From contig NZ_JAHXYW010000009.1 of assembly GCF_019969725.1 (NCBI RefSeq), positions 1 through 64,000 of the forward strand: a DNA stretch of 64,000 bases, given 5' to 3'. The notes beneath the pieces are model-generated. The model did not search any database, was not told the origin of the DNA, and saw only the letters and a program-made list of their open reading frames with translations. The stretch's first letter is position 1. Every line of letters starts with the position of its first letter. Made by a program: the position numbers and the translations under genes. Source of the stretch: Neobacillus bataviensis (lineage in GTDB: Bacteria; Bacillota; Bacilli; Bacillales_B; DSM-18226). Shown in pieces: positions 7,735-16,733 of the stretch.

Positions 7735-8706
7735 GTGAATCCTGAGTTAGTGGAACAAATCACCAAAATGGTGGTTGAAAAATTGCAGACGAAGACCTCT
7801 GCTGGCGATGCGGTGGTGGAAGAAGGTAAGAAAATAACGAATGATGATCCACCGGCAAAAGTGGAAGTGAAATTTTGGAACCACCGGACGAATCATGTTG
7901 AAACTGAATGCAATCAAAGACCGGGCTGCGTGGTGTCAGTCCATGAACAAGAAATACTTCTTGAACCAAAGCCGCCTGTTGGACTTGAAAATCCGTTTAA
8001 TAAGGAAGAGCTGGATCTTTTAATTAGCAAAACACCGGCAAGAATTGGCGTCGGCCGTGCGGGATTAAGGCCTAAAACGGACACTTGGCTGAAGTTTCGC
8101 TTTGACCATGCGGCGGCAGTCGATGCCGTTTATGGTGATGTCGATCCGAAAATACTTGAAAGCTTATCCTTATTAAAAGTGAACACGAAGGTTTCCGATA
8201 AAGAGGTCTATGTCCGACGTCCTGACTTCGGCCGAAAGCTCTCTGATGAGGCAAAACAATTAATTGATCAAAAATGTAAAAAGTCTCCGACTGTTCAAAT
8301 TATTGTTTCTGACGGCTTAAGTTCGAAAGCGGTCGAGGAAAATTTAGAGGATGTCTATTTATCTCTTAATCAATCGCTTCAAAGCTTAGGGCTCGATGTC
8401 GGAACACCATTTTTTATCGAAAAAGGCCGGGTCGCGGCAATGGATGATGTTGGGGAGATCCTAACACCGAAAGTGATTGTTTACTTGATTGGTGAACGTC
8501 CAGGTCTCGTGAGTGCGGAATCGTTAAGTGCGTATCTCTGTTACGAACCACGCCAAGGCACCATTGAGGCCGACCGGATGGTAATCTCCAATATTCATAA
8601 GGGTGGCATTCCACCGGTGGAGGCCGGCGCCTATATCGGAACGGTCGTGCAAAAAATATTAAAATATGAAGCTAGCGGTGTTTCGCTGGTACAAAAAGAA
8701 CAATAA
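7735..8706 (+). CDS. eutC: ethanolamine ammonia-lyase small subunit EutC
   Basis: This is the partner of EutB in the lyase. The core (about 90-300) carries 'TPARIGVGRAGLRPKTDTWLKFRFDHAAAVDAVYGDV', 'QIIVSDGLSSKAVEENL', 'LIGERPGLVSAESLSAYLCYEP' and 'NIHKGGIPPVEAGAYIG', all typical of EutC and its cobalamin site. The N-terminal about 20 residues, 'LVEQITKMVVEKLQTK', form an amphipathic helix separated from the core by a linker of about 70 residues. This resembles a microcompartment encapsulation peptide. The start is GTG 7735, six bases after AGGAGGTG. Confidence 0.95.
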   Translation: MNPELVEQITKMVVEKLQTKTSAGDAVVEEGKKITNDDPPAKVEVKFWNHRTNHVETECNQRPGCVVSVHEQEILLEPKPPVGLENPFNKEELDLLISKTPARIGVGRAGLRPKTDTWLKFRFDHAAAVDAVYGDVDPKILESLSLLKVNTKVSDKEVYVRRPDFGRKLSDEAKQLIDQKCKKSPTVQIIVSDGLSSKAVEENLEDVYLSLNQSLQSLGLDVGTPFFIEKGRVAAMDDVGEILTPKVIVYLIGERPGLVSAESLSAYLCYEPRQGTIEADRMVISNIHKGGIPPVEAGAYIGTVVQKILKYEASGVSLVQKEQ

Positions 8707-8721
8707 GGGGAGGGTTAATAA

Positions 8722-9375
8722 ATGGCATTAGAACGAATTCATGCAGAAATCTTGGCTGTTCGGATTATTCCAAATGTTGACCCTGCTTTATCCGCACAGT
8801 TTCAGTTAAAGCCCCATCAAAGGAGTTTAGCGATTTTTACCTCCACGATTGACGATGTCGGCTATACAGCTCTTGATGAAGCAACGAAACGCGCTGATGT
8901 TGATGTTGTCTATGCAAAGTCCTTCTACGCAGGTTCCGCGCATGCCTCAGGGCCATTATCTGGGGAAATGATTGGCGTGTTGGCAGGTCCAAGTCCAGAT
9001 GAAGTGAAAAGTGGGATGGATGCGGTGATTCAAACCGCAGAAAATGAAGCGTATTTTGAAGCCATAAATGACGAAAAAAGCCATGCATTGTATGCCCATG
9101 TGGTGGCAAGAACCGGTTCTTATCTATCAGCTGAGGCAGGGATTAATCAAGGAGAAGCACTAGCCTATTTGATTGCTCCGCCGCTTGAGGCAGTGTATGG
9201 AATTGATGCGGCGTTAAAGGCTGCGGATGTAGAGCTGGTGAAGTTTTTTGGACCGCCTTCGGAAACAAACTTTGGAGGAGGGCTATTGACCGGGTCGCAA
9301 TCGGCATGCCAAGCGGCAGCAGATGCTTTTCGTGATGTCATTATCGAGATTGCGAGAAATCCACGGCAGTATTAA
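8722..9375 (+). CDS. eutL: microcompartment shell protein EutL
   Basis: This is a tandem-BMC (BMC-T) trimeric shell protein of 217 residues, the usual EutL length. The two BMC repeats are visible as 'SLAIFTSTIDDVGYTALDEATKRADVDVVYAKSFYAG' (about 32-72) and 'ALAYLIAPPLEAVYGIDAALKAADVELVKFFGPPSETNFGGG' (about 145-187). EutL trimers have a gated central pore proposed to admit larger metabolites. The gene has a GGGGAGG ribosome binding site. A hairpin (9372-9404, ATTATTGGA pairing with TCCAAATAAT) without a T run follows the stop; its role is unknown. Confidence 0.94.
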   Translation: MALERIHAEILAVRIIPNVDPALSAQFQLKPHQRSLAIFTSTIDDVGYTALDEATKRADVDVVYAKSFYAGSAHASGPLSGEMIGVLAGPSPDEVKSGMDAVIQTAENEAYFEAINDEKSHALYAHVVARTGSYLSAEAGINQGEALAYLIAPPLEAVYGIDAALKAADVELVKFFGPPSETNFGGGLLTGSQSACQAAADAFRDVIIEIARNPRQY

Positions 9376-9480
9376 TTATTGGAGATTAGTGTAGTTTCCA
9401 AATAATATCCAGCGAATGTCGTAAGTCTCGAAAAATTGTTAGTAAGTGGTAAAAAAACAAGAGAGAAAGGAGTGTCCCTG

Positions 9481-11004
9481 TTGCCATTTGATTTAGATCT
9501 ACAATCCATTCAGGAAATGCGGGATGCACTTCAGAAAGCAAAAGAAGCACAGCAAAAGTACTTGGCGTTTTCTCAAGAAAAAGTCGACGAAATTGTAAAA
9601 CGGGCTGCCGAAGCGGCTGCTGCCAAATCACTTGAATTAGCCCAGATGGCGGTCGAAGAAACCGGGATGGGTGTGGTCGAACATAAAAAAATGAAAAATG
9701 ACGTCGGTTCACTTGCTGTCTATGAATCTATAAAAAACGAAAAGACAGTTGGAATCATTAACGAGGACCGTAAAAAGAGAATCGTGGAAGTCGCCTCACC
9801 TTTTGGGGTGATTGCAGGGATCATTCCAACGACAAATCCAACTTCAAGTGCGATTTTTAAAGCATTAATCGCCTTAAAAACAAGAAACGGAATCGTATTT
9901 AGTCCGCATCCGCGGGCAGTGAAATGCTCAGTCGCCGCTTTAAAGATTTGTTTGGAGGCAGCCGTTGAAGCGGGAGCGCCGGATGGAATTATCGGCTGGA
10001 TCTCGAAACCAACTATGGCAGCAACCACTGAATTAATGCGTCATCGTGATATTGATTTGATTTTAGCAACTGGCGGAAAAGATTTAGTCCGTGCTGCCTA
10101 CAGTTCAGGTAAGCCTGCATATGGGGTCGGCCCTGGAAACGTTCCCGTCTATATCGAAAAAACCGCAAATATCCAAAAAGCGGTCAAAATGATTGTCCAA
10201 AGCAAAACGTTTGATAACGGAACGATTTGTGCAACGGAACAGGCCATTGTGGTTGACAAGAATGTGAAAGAAATGGCCGTAAGGGAGTTTAAAAAGAATG
10301 GTGCCTATTTCTTAAATAAGCAGGAGAAATCACTTTTAGAAAAGGTGATCTCACCATTGCCAGGTCATCTGAATCCGGCAATTGTAGGTCAAAGTGCTGT
10401 CAAGATTGGGGAATTAGCAGGTATTTCCGTTCCAGTCGACACAACGATATTAATTGCAGAAGAAACGCGGATAGGGAAGGACGTTCCTTTCTCCATTGAA
10501 AAACTGTCGCCGATCTTTCCAATTTATACAGCAGAAAGCTATGAAAGTGCAAAAGAGCTTTGTGTGAAAATCTTAAATTTAGGCGGGATGGGACATAGCT
10601 TATCGCTTCACACCGATGATGACAAGGTTGCCCGTGAATTTGCGTTAGAAATGCCAGTATCACGACTGATGGTGAATACACTTTCTTCCATTGGTGCAGT
10701 TGGTGCCACAACGGAATTGATGCCATCGCTGACTCTTGGCTGTGGATCATTTGGCGGTAATATTACATCAGACAATCTAACGGCCCGCCATTTAATAAAT
10801 ATCAAAAGAATGGCCTATGGAACAAAAGAGGTAGACGTTCCAAAACCATCCAGCAAAAGCCCTGCTCCACAATGGATTGCAAGCAACCAAGTAGACGAGA
10901 TTGTAAATCAGGTTTTAAACAATGTGAATGGAGCGGGCCAGCTTGATTCACAGGTAATTTCTGAATTGGTAAATCAAGTATTAAAAAAATATCAAATGAA
11001 TTAA
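9481..11004 (+). CDS. eutE: CoA-acylating acetaldehyde dehydrogenase EutE
   Basis: EutE converts acetaldehyde, NAD+ and CoA to acetyl-CoA inside the shell. The aldehyde-dehydrogenase fold shows 'GIIPTTNPTSSAIFKALIALK' and 'HPRAVKC'. The nucleotide motif is 'ILATGGKDLV', and the catalytic Cys sits in 'FDNGTICATEQAIV'. The last about 45 residues hold two similar amphipathic helices in tandem, 'VDEIVNQVLNNVN' and 'VISELVNQVLKKYQ', which look like encapsulation peptides. At 507 residues it is longer than the usual about 465. The start is TTG 9481, eight bases after GAAAGGAG; a GTG at 9472 overlaps the ribosome binding site. Confidence 0.94.
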   Translation: MPFDLDLQSIQEMRDALQKAKEAQQKYLAFSQEKVDEIVKRAAEAAAAKSLELAQMAVEETGMGVVEHKKMKNDVGSLAVYESIKNEKTVGIINEDRKKRIVEVASPFGVIAGIIPTTNPTSSAIFKALIALKTRNGIVFSPHPRAVKCSVAALKICLEAAVEAGAPDGIIGWISKPTMAATTELMRHRDIDLILATGGKDLVRAAYSSGKPAYGVGPGNVPVYIEKTANIQKAVKMIVQSKTFDNGTICATEQAIVVDKNVKEMAVREFKKNGAYFLNKQEKSLLEKVISPLPGHLNPAIVGQSAVKIGELAGISVPVDTTILIAEETRIGKDVPFSIEKLSPIFPIYTAESYESAKELCVKILNLGGMGHSLSLHTDDDKVAREFALEMPVSRLMVNTLSSIGAVGATTELMPSLTLGCGSFGGNITSDNLTARHLINIKRMAYGTKEVDVPKPSSKSPAPQWIASNQVDEIVNQVLNNVNGAGQLDSQVISELVNQVLKKYQMN

Positions 11005-11019
11005 TAGGAGGAATTTACA

Positions 11020-11313
11020 ATGGCTAGAGAATTAACAGCATTAGGAATGGTGGAAACAAAAGGTTTGGTAGCATCCGTGGAAGCGGCAGATGCAATGGTA
11101 AAGGCAGCAAACGTACATTTAATCGGTAAAGTACATGTTGGCGGCGGGCTTGTAACGGTTCTTGTCCGCGGAGATGTAGGTGCGGTTAAAGCGGCAACTG
11201 AGGCAGGTGCGGCGGCAGCAGAACGTGTTGGTGAACTATTATCAGTTCATGTCATCCCACGTCCGCACAACGAATTGGAGAGCATTTTACCAAAATTAGA
11301 AGCGGAAGTGTAA
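11020..11313 (+). CDS. eutM: microcompartment shell hexamer EutM
   Basis: This is a 97-residue single-domain BMC-H protein: '[30 protein letters not shown]', then the pore loop region '[44 protein letters not shown]'. It is a canonical major facet protein of the EutM/PduA type. It has a strong AGGAGG ribosome binding site and sits between the aldehyde dehydrogenase and the phosphotransacylase. A second BMC-H protein is encoded at 12484. Confidence 0.96.
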   Translation: MARELTALGMVETKGLVASVEAADAMVKAANVHLIGKVHVGGGLVTVLVRGDVGAVKAATEAGAAAAERVGELLSVHVIPRPHNELESILPKLEAEV

Positions 11314-11332
11314 GAAGTAAGGAGCCAATTCG

Positions 11333-12187
11333 ATGAATGAACAAGCCATTCGAACGGTAGTTGAAGAAGTGATTCAGCAATTGTTAAAAAAGGACTCCCG
11401 AAAAAATACAATCCCGATGGCTGTCTCTGCACGCCATTGCCACTTAAGCCAAGCTGATTTAGAAACGCTATTTGGCAAAGGGTATGAGTTAACGAAAAAA
11501 GCGGACTTGTCTCAGCCCGGTCAATTTGCGGCCAATGAAACGGTGGTCATTGTCGGACCAAGAGGAAGCATTGAAAAAGTGCGAATCCTCGGTCCGGCCC
11601 GCTCTTTAACACAGGTGGAAGTCAGCAGAACGGACGCAGTAAAGCTTGGGGTGAATCCGCCCGTAAGGGAATCGGGCAATATTGCTGGTTCTGCACCGAT
11701 TACTCTCGTAGGGCCCAAAGGAAGTATTTTCAAAAATGAAGGACTGATCATTGCCCAGGCTCATATTCATATGCACCCAGAGGATGCCGCTTATTTTGCC
11801 GTAGAAAATGGTGAGTATGTACGAATCCGAACAGAAGGGGAACGACCGGTTTCGTTTGAAAAAGTTCTTATAAGGGTTTCACCGAGATATCGGCTTGAGA
11901 TGCATATCGATACCGATGAAGCCAATGCCGGATTCATTACAAGCGGTCAGGCGGGTTTCCTTGTCAAGGATGGGGAGCCTTTCGTAAAACCCCAGCCTGT
12001 GACCAATCAGGTATTACCTGAACTAAAAGAACCAAAAGCAGTAAATTTTCAAAAAAATCTCTTAACCAAAAGAGATGTGCAGGCATGGCAGTACGAGAAG
12101 ATTACGGTTCACAAAGGCACCATTGTGACGCCATTGGCACGGGATGCTGCAAGAGAATTGAAAAAAACCATCCAGGTTATGGATTAG
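11333..12187 (+). CDS. pduL: PduL-type phosphotransacylase with extra C-terminal domain
   Basis: It converts acetyl-CoA to acetyl phosphate and recycles CoA in the lumen. The two PTAC repeats are clear: 'AVSARHCHLSQADLETLFG' with metal-binding His residues, and 'IIAQAHIHMHPEDAAYF'. The N-terminal helix 'IRTVVEEVIQQLLKK' looks like an encapsulation peptide. The protein is 284 residues, about 70 longer than usual PduL. The extra tail 'LLTKRDVQAW...ITVHKGTIVTPLARD' resembles the N-terminal segment of EutT ('LTPSAR' motif). PduL replaces the EutD enzyme of enteric eut operons here. Confidence 0.92.
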   Translation: MNEQAIRTVVEEVIQQLLKKDSRKNTIPMAVSARHCHLSQADLETLFGKGYELTKKADLSQPGQFAANETVVIVGPRGSIEKVRILGPARSLTQVEVSRTDAVKLGVNPPVRESGNIAGSAPITLVGPKGSIFKNEGLIIAQAHIHMHPEDAAYFAVENGEYVRIRTEGERPVSFEKVLIRVSPRYRLEMHIDTDEANAGFITSGQAGFLVKDGEPFVKPQPVTNQVLPELKEPKAVNFQKNLLTKRDVQAWQYEKITVHKGTIVTPLARDAARELKKTIQVMD

Positions 12188-12204
12188 TTTAAGGGGATGA
12201 TTTT

Positions 12205-12480
12205 TTGTTAGTTGGAACGGTGATTGGAAAGGTGTGGGCGACAAGGAAGGAAGAAAATCTAACAGGATTAAAATATTTATTTGTCCAGCCAGAGCTTCCA
12301 TCCGGTTCTCCTATCCTTTCACCGTTTATTGCGGTGGACCGGATTGGTGCAGGAGTGGGAGATAAAGTGATGGTCACAAGGGGAAGTGCGGCGGCAAATA
12401 TTATCGGTGACCAGAGACTGCCGATTGATGCTGTCATTATCGGAATTATCGATTCGATTGATGTAGAAGGAGGTGCGTAA
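12205..12480 (+). CDS. eutN: microcompartment vertex protein EutN
   Basis: The 91-residue BMC-P (EutN/CcmL) protein forms pentamers that cap shell vertices. It shows the family's 'GTVIGKVWATRKEENLTGLKYLFVQP' start, 'VAVDRIGAGVGDKVMVTRGSAA' in the middle and 'PIDAVIIGIIDSIDV' at the end. The start is TTG 12205, after AAGGGGATG. It is followed three bases later by the second BMC-H gene. Confidence 0.93.
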   Translation: MLVGTVIGKVWATRKEENLTGLKYLFVQPELPSGSPILSPFIAVDRIGAGVGDKVMVTRGSAAANIIGDQRLPIDAVIIGIIDSIDVEGGA

Positions 12481-12483
12481 ACG

Positions 12484-12837
12484 ATGTCAAAAGCCTTAGG
12501 AATGATTGAAACAAGAGGGCTGATTGCTTCGATCGTTGCCGCAGATGCAATGGTCAAAGCAGCAGATGTACGTTTAGTTAAAAAAGAAAACGTGGATGCC
12601 GGACTCATTTCGATTTTAGTAGAAGGAGATGTCGGGGCTGTTCAGGCAGCGGTCGATGCCGGCAAGTATGCAGCTCAGAGTGTCGGGGTGCTGGTAACTG
12701 CGCATGTTATCCCGCGTCCGGATGAGGGAGTAGGGCAAATGTTGGCGCAGACGCTGAAAAAGAGTGAAGAGAAACCAAAGCCTGTAAAAAGAGGTCAAAG
12801 AGCAAAACAAGAAGAGCCACCAGCACAAACGGAATAA
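12484..12837 (+). CDS. second BMC-H shell protein with charged tail
   Basis: The 117-residue paralogue of EutM opens '[61 protein letters not shown]'. Its BMC core ends near residue 93 with 'HVIPRPDEG'. About 24 residues follow that are rich in Lys, Glu, Pro and Gln (KPKPVKRGQRAKQEEPPAQ), probably disordered. The tail is too short for the helix-turn-helix found on EutK. A minor facet protein whose tail faces the lumen or cytosol is likely. It has AGGAGGTG as ribosome binding site. Confidence 0.9.
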   Translation: MSKALGMIETRGLIASIVAADAMVKAADVRLVKKENVDAGLISILVEGDVGAVQAAVDAGKYAAQSVGVLVTAHVIPRPDEGVGQMLAQTLKKSEEKPKPVKRGQRAKQEEPPAQTE

Positions 12838-12862
12838 TTTTTAAAAGATTGGAGGAGGAAAC

Positions 12863-13807
12863 ATGGCTTTCAAACGTAAAAAAATTGCCGTGGTCGGTGC
12901 AGGGTTTACTGGTGCAACAGCAGCGCTGATGATTGCCCAAAAAGAATTAGGAGATGTCGTTCTTGTTGATATCCCGTCTCAAAACGATCCGACCAAAGGG
13001 AAGGCACTGGATATGCTAGAAGCCAGTCCTGTCCAAGGCTTTGATGCAAATATAACCGGTACCTCAGATTATGCGGATATACAGGATGCTGATTTGGTGT
13101 TAATCACGGCAGGGCTGCCGCGGAAACCTGGGATGAGCCGGGATGATTTGGTTTCTACCAATGCTAAGATTATTGAGCAAGTCTCGGAAAATATTAAAAA
13201 ATATGCCCCGAATAGCTATATTATCGTTTTAAGTAATCCCGTAGATGCGATGACCTATGTTTGTTATAAAACAACAGGGTTTCCTAAAAATAGGGTTATC
13301 GGTCAGTCCGGTGTCTTGGATACAGCGCGTTTCAATACGTTTGTTGCCCAGGAATTGAATGTGTCAGTGGAAGATATTTCGGGTTTTGTCCTTGGCGGGC
13401 ATGGGGATGATATGGTCCCATTGGTTCGATTCTCTTATGCCGGCGGAATCCCGCTTGATAAAATTCTCCCGCCTCACCGAATTGAAGCGATTGTGGAAAG
13501 AACGCGTAAAGGCGGCGGCGAGATTGTCAGTTTGCTAGGTCAAGGCAGTGCCTACTACGCCCCGGCAGCTTCGATGGTCCAAATGGCTGAAGCCATATTA
13601 AAGGACAAAAAACGAATCTTGCCATGTATTGCCTATCTGGAAGGGGAATATGGCTATCAGGATTTATATCTAGGGGTTCCAACAATCCTCGGCGGCGATG
13701 GGATTGAAACGGTCATTGAAATTGCGTTAACCCCTGAAGAAAAAACAGCCCTGGATCAATCAGCCCAATCTGTTCGCAATGTCATGTCGATTTTGAAGAC
13801 ACTGTAA
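12863..13807 (+). CDS. mdh: malate dehydrogenase inside the eut operon
   Basis: The NAD-dependent malate dehydrogenase (314 residues, LDH-like type) shows the Rossmann motif '[17 protein letters not shown]' and Asp of 'VLVDIP'. Substrate loop Arg residues lie in '[12 protein letters not shown]', '[11 protein letters not shown]' is conserved, and the catalytic His is in '[19 protein letters not shown]'. All expected catalytic residues are present. Bacilli normally carry mdh with citZ-icd, so this copy may be a paralogue dedicated to ethanolamine growth. With no EutG in the locus, it could recycle NADH from EutE or feed the C4 pool. No encapsulation peptide is visible at either end. Confidence 0.92.
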   Translation: MAFKRKKIAVVGAGFTGATAALMIAQKELGDVVLVDIPSQNDPTKGKALDMLEASPVQGFDANITGTSDYADIQDADLVLITAGLPRKPGMSRDDLVSTNAKIIEQVSENIKKYAPNSYIIVLSNPVDAMTYVCYKTTGFPKNRVIGQSGVLDTARFNTFVAQELNVSVEDISGFVLGGHGDDMVPLVRFSYAGGIPLDKILPPHRIEAIVERTRKGGGEIVSLLGQGSAYYAPAASMVQMAEAILKDKKRILPCIAYLEGEYGYQDLYLGVPTILGGDGIETVIEIALTPEEKTALDQSAQSVRNVMSILKTL

Positions 13808-13945
13808 TATTTGGTTAATATAACCTGTGAATCCCTCTACAATTCTATATTAAACTAGTAACACCGAGTTTGGGAAATAGTCTTGTAGGGGATATGGTTA
13901 TCGTTTAATATTTCCAGGAGATTTACTTTGAAAGGGGAAGGGTTT

Positions 13946-15349
13946 ATGGAGCAGGGAAACAACCATTTACAGAAAGCGCTTAAACCAATTCATCTCTGGG
14001 GTATTGCCGTAGGGATGGTTATTTCCGGCCAATATTTTGGCTGGAACTACGGTTTTGAATCAGGCGGCACCATTGGCCTCGGCATTGCCGCACTGATTAT
14101 TATTGTCTTTTATACAACCTTTATCTTTAGTTATTCAGAGCTTTCAACTTCCATCCCTCATGCAGGCGGGCCGTCTGCCTATGCCCGAAAGGCAATGGGG
14201 CCGTTTATGGGTTTTATAACCGGTTTAGCCTGTTTATTTGAATTCGTATTTGCCCCTCCAGCGATTGCGGTTTCGGTTGGCGCGTATATCAATTTTTTAA
14301 TCCCAAGCATTAATGCCGTTTATGCAACGGTCGGAATGTTTATTTTATTTATTTTGGTCAACCTCATCGGTGTAAAAGGTGCCGCTATCATTGAGTTAGT
14401 GGCAACAGTATTGGCACTAATCGGTCTCGCAATTTATTATGTGGCCGGTTTACCTCATGTTCAATCATCCAATATCTTTAATGATATGGCTTTTAGTCAT
14501 GGCTGGTCCGGTGTTTTGGCAGCGATTCCATTTGCCATTTGGTTCTTCCTTGCGATTGAGGGAGGAGCGATGGCAGCAGAAGAGGTGCGCGACCCGAAGA
14601 AGGATATTCCAAAAGGCTTTATTTCCGGTATTTTAACGCTTGGTGTGGCAACGATTTTAACCTTAGTCGTAACGGCAGGACTTGGCGGCGGTACAGGTAA
14701 ACCAGCGGATTATCCACTTCCTCAGGCATTGGCAAGTATTTATGGAGAAGGCAGCTTTATCCCAAAATCCGTTGCCATTATCGGTTTATTTGGTCTAATT
14801 GCCAGCTTGCATGGTATTATTATAGGCTATTCTCGTCAAACGTTTGCCCTAGCTCGTGCAGGGTACCTGCCTAAGTTTTTGTCAAATCTTTCGAAACGCG
14901 GGGTGCCGCATTGGGGCTTGATTGTTCCTGGAGCGATTGGCGTGATCGCAGCAGGCTCAGCAAACTTTGCAAATGCGTTGATTATCCTATCCGTTTTTGG
15001 TGCGATTACGATGTACTGCTTAAGTATGGTTTCGTTGTTTGTGCTGCGGAAAAAGGAGCCGAATTTGGAAAGACCATTTAAGGTGAGCTATCCTGTGGTA
15101 CCGGCGATTGCATTAGTATTGGGTGTTTTCTCTTTCTTCTGCGTGGTAAAATACAGCGTGTTAACGACAACTCTACCATTGTTTGGATTACAGCTGCCTT
15201 TGGCGGGTGTGATTCTGACGATTTTTGGTGTGTCGATTGTCTACTATTTCTTAGTAGGCTCCAAGAAACTTCGTCCAATGTCGGAGGAGTTTGTTTCAAT
15301 TGAGGATGTTACTTCTGCAGAAACAGGTACAGAGGAGAAAATAGGATAA
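13946..15349 (+). CDS. eat: ethanolamine permease (APC family)
   Basis: This is a 12-TM amino acid/polyamine/organocation transporter of 467 residues. It matches the Eat ethanolamine permease type, with 'HLWGIAVGMVISGQYFGWNYGFESGG' as the first helix, 'SYSELSTSIPHAGGPSAYARKAMG' and 'AIEGGAMAAEEVRDPKKDIPKG'. It replaces the EutH transporter of other eut loci. The start is ATG 13946, after GAAAGGGG at 13931-13938. The 138-base gap before it contains a 9-bp stem (CCTCTACAA with TTGTAGGGG) and no clear terminator. The gene closes the eut region, followed by a terminator. Confidence 0.92.
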   Translation: MEQGNNHLQKALKPIHLWGIAVGMVISGQYFGWNYGFESGGTIGLGIAALIIIVFYTTFIFSYSELSTSIPHAGGPSAYARKAMGPFMGFITGLACLFEFVFAPPAIAVSVGAYINFLIPSINAVYATVGMFILFILVNLIGVKGAAIIELVATVLALIGLAIYYVAGLPHVQSSNIFNDMAFSHGWSGVLAAIPFAIWFFLAIEGGAMAAEEVRDPKKDIPKGFISGILTLGVATILTLVVTAGLGGGTGKPADYPLPQALASIYGEGSFIPKSVAIIGLFGLIASLHGIIIGYSRQTFALARAGYLPKFLSNLSKRGVPHWGLIVPGAIGVIAAGSANFANALIILSVFGAITMYCLSMVSLFVLRKKEPNLERPFKVSYPVVPAIALVLGVFSFFCVVKYSVLTTTLPLFGLQLPLAGVILTIFGVSIVYYFLVGSKKLRPMSEEFVSIEDVTSAETGTEEKIG

Positions 15350-15355
15350 CGTTCA

Positions 15356-15393
15356 TTAGAAAAAGATGTCCATTGGGGTGGGGCATCTTTTTT
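15356..15393 (+). terminator. terminator of the eut operon
   Basis: AAAAAGATG-CC and GG-GCATCTTTTTT form a stem with a T run six bases after the permease stop codon. Confidence 0.8.
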
Positions 15394-15400
15394 GTATTCC

Positions 15401-15465
15401 ACAGGGACGGTTCTCATGGCAACGATGTTAGAGTAGTTTAGACCATAAGAACCGTCCCCTTGGCT
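15401..15465. repeat. REP-like palindrome, copy 1
   Basis: Left arm ACAGGGACGGTTCTCATGG and right arm CCATAAGAACCGTCCCCT are inverted around a 21-base middle. The same arms recur at 22599-22660 with a different middle. Palindromes with GGGACGGTTCT arms are typical of REP-like elements mobilised by RAYT transposases in Bacillus. No transposase is encoded nearby. Confidence 0.7.
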
Positions 15466-15512
15466 TACTTTAGCTTTTATAAAAAATAGGGTTTAGCGAT
15501 ATTTTTATTCAA

Positions 15513-16691
15513 TCATCGCAGGATGGTTTTTTCAGAATATAAATTTCTTTTCCCTATTTTCCCATTTGCCACCATTGTACCCAAGACATCCAAAACAGCT
15601 CGAGCTGCCAACAGTGAGGTTTTGTCACTAATATCATATGGAGGTGATACTTCCACAACTTCCATCGCGCACACGCCTTCTTTAGCGACAAGCTGTAAAA
15701 ATTTCAATGCTTCGCGTGGCAGGAAACCGCCTGGTTCAGGTGTACCCGTTCCAGGAGCAAAACCAGGATCGAGACTATCGATATCAAAACTTAAATATAC
15801 GGCTTTGGCATTCTTCCAGGCCGTTTCCAAAGCAATTTCAGCTGCTTTCTCAATACCCATCGTTTCCACATCTGTCATGGTTAAAATAGTAGTATTTCTT
15901 TTTCCAGCATTGGAATAGCCTTCACGTGGGCTAATCCATCCACCCTGACCCACTTGTACGAGATTTGAAGCAGGTGCATTCGGAATATTCGTGGCATGGA
16001 ACCAAGGTGTACCATGCATTCTTTCATCCATATCCTTTTCACCCATGTCGACATGTCGATCTAAATGGATGATTCCAACGTTCCCGTCCACATTTTCGGC
16101 AATGGCACGCAAACACGGATAACCGATAGCGTGATCTCCACCAAAAATGATGGGCATGGTTCCGGAAGAAAATACGTGTGATACGGCTTTAGTGATTTGA
16201 TCAAAGCTTTTTTCAATATTGGCGATGGTAAATACATCACCGATATCCACCATATCTAGTGACTCTTTTAAATCAACACCTAATTCAAAAGAGAAGGAAG
16301 TAAATAAACTAGAAATGCGACGAATCGCCTGCGGGCCAAATCTGGTTCCAGAGCGGTAAGTGGTTCCAATATCAAAAGGAACTCCCATAAAGGCCACGTC
16401 ATATTTTCCAACTTCACGAACGTCTTCTAAATAAGGGACTTTGAGAAAAGTATTAATGCCGGAATAGGGTGGTAATGATCCTCTAGAAAAACAGGATATC
16501 GTTCTATCTCCAATGGATTCAGCAGCTTCCAATCCAAATTCTAGTCCTCGTTTGATTTCTTCCTCTGCTTTCACTCTTGGAACTTCCTTTTCTTTTTGGG
16601 CGGCAATGACACCTAAAAGATCGTTTTTTGTTTCAGAGTCCAATCCTGTGCTCGGTTTGTATTTAAGTCCATGATTATCAAAAAATCCCAT
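15513..16691 (-). CDS. gdmH: ureohydrolase, probable Ni-dependent guanidine hydrolase
   Basis: This 392-residue arginase-fold enzyme is longer than agmatinases (about 300) because of an about 85-residue N-terminal extension. Metal ligands are present: GGDH (184-187), D-R-H-V-D (211-215) and D-I-D (303-305). Several signatures match cyanobacterial guanidine hydrolase (Sll1077/GdmH) rather than agmatinase, notably Arg in 'HLDRHVD', 'DERMHGTPWFHATNIPNAPA', 'EPGGFLPREAL' and 'MEVVEVSPPYDISD'. GdmH hydrolyses guanidine to urea and ammonia and needs nickel. The adjacent NiCoT permease supports that metal. An amidino-amino-acid hydrolase remains possible. Confidence 0.8.
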   Translation of the reverse strand: MGFFDNHGLKYKPSTGLDSETKNDLLGVIAAQKEKEVPRVKAEEEIKRGLEFGLEAAESIGDRTISCFSRGSLPPYSGINTFLKVPYLEDVREVGKYDVAFMGVPFDIGTTYRSGTRFGPQAIRRISSLFTSFSFELGVDLKESLDMVDIGDVFTIANIEKSFDQITKAVSHVFSSGTMPIIFGGDHAIGYPCLRAIAENVDGNVGIIHLDRHVDMGEKDMDERMHGTPWFHATNIPNAPASNLVQVGQGGWISPREGYSNAGKRNTTILTMTDVETMGIEKAAEIALETAWKNAKAVYLSFDIDSLDPGFAPGTGTPEPGGFLPREALKFLQLVAKEGVCAMEVVEVSPPYDISDKTSLLAARAVLDVLGTMVANGKIGKRNLYSEKTILR

Positions 16692-16733
16692 TTTATTTTC
16701 CTCCTAGTAAAGTATTAAATGATTTACATCCGG

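Noticed and set aside
12484..12837. EutK assignment for the second BMC-H protein
   Set aside because: EutK carries a C-terminal helix-turn-helix domain of about 60 residues; here only about 24 charged, probably disordered residues follow the BMC domain.
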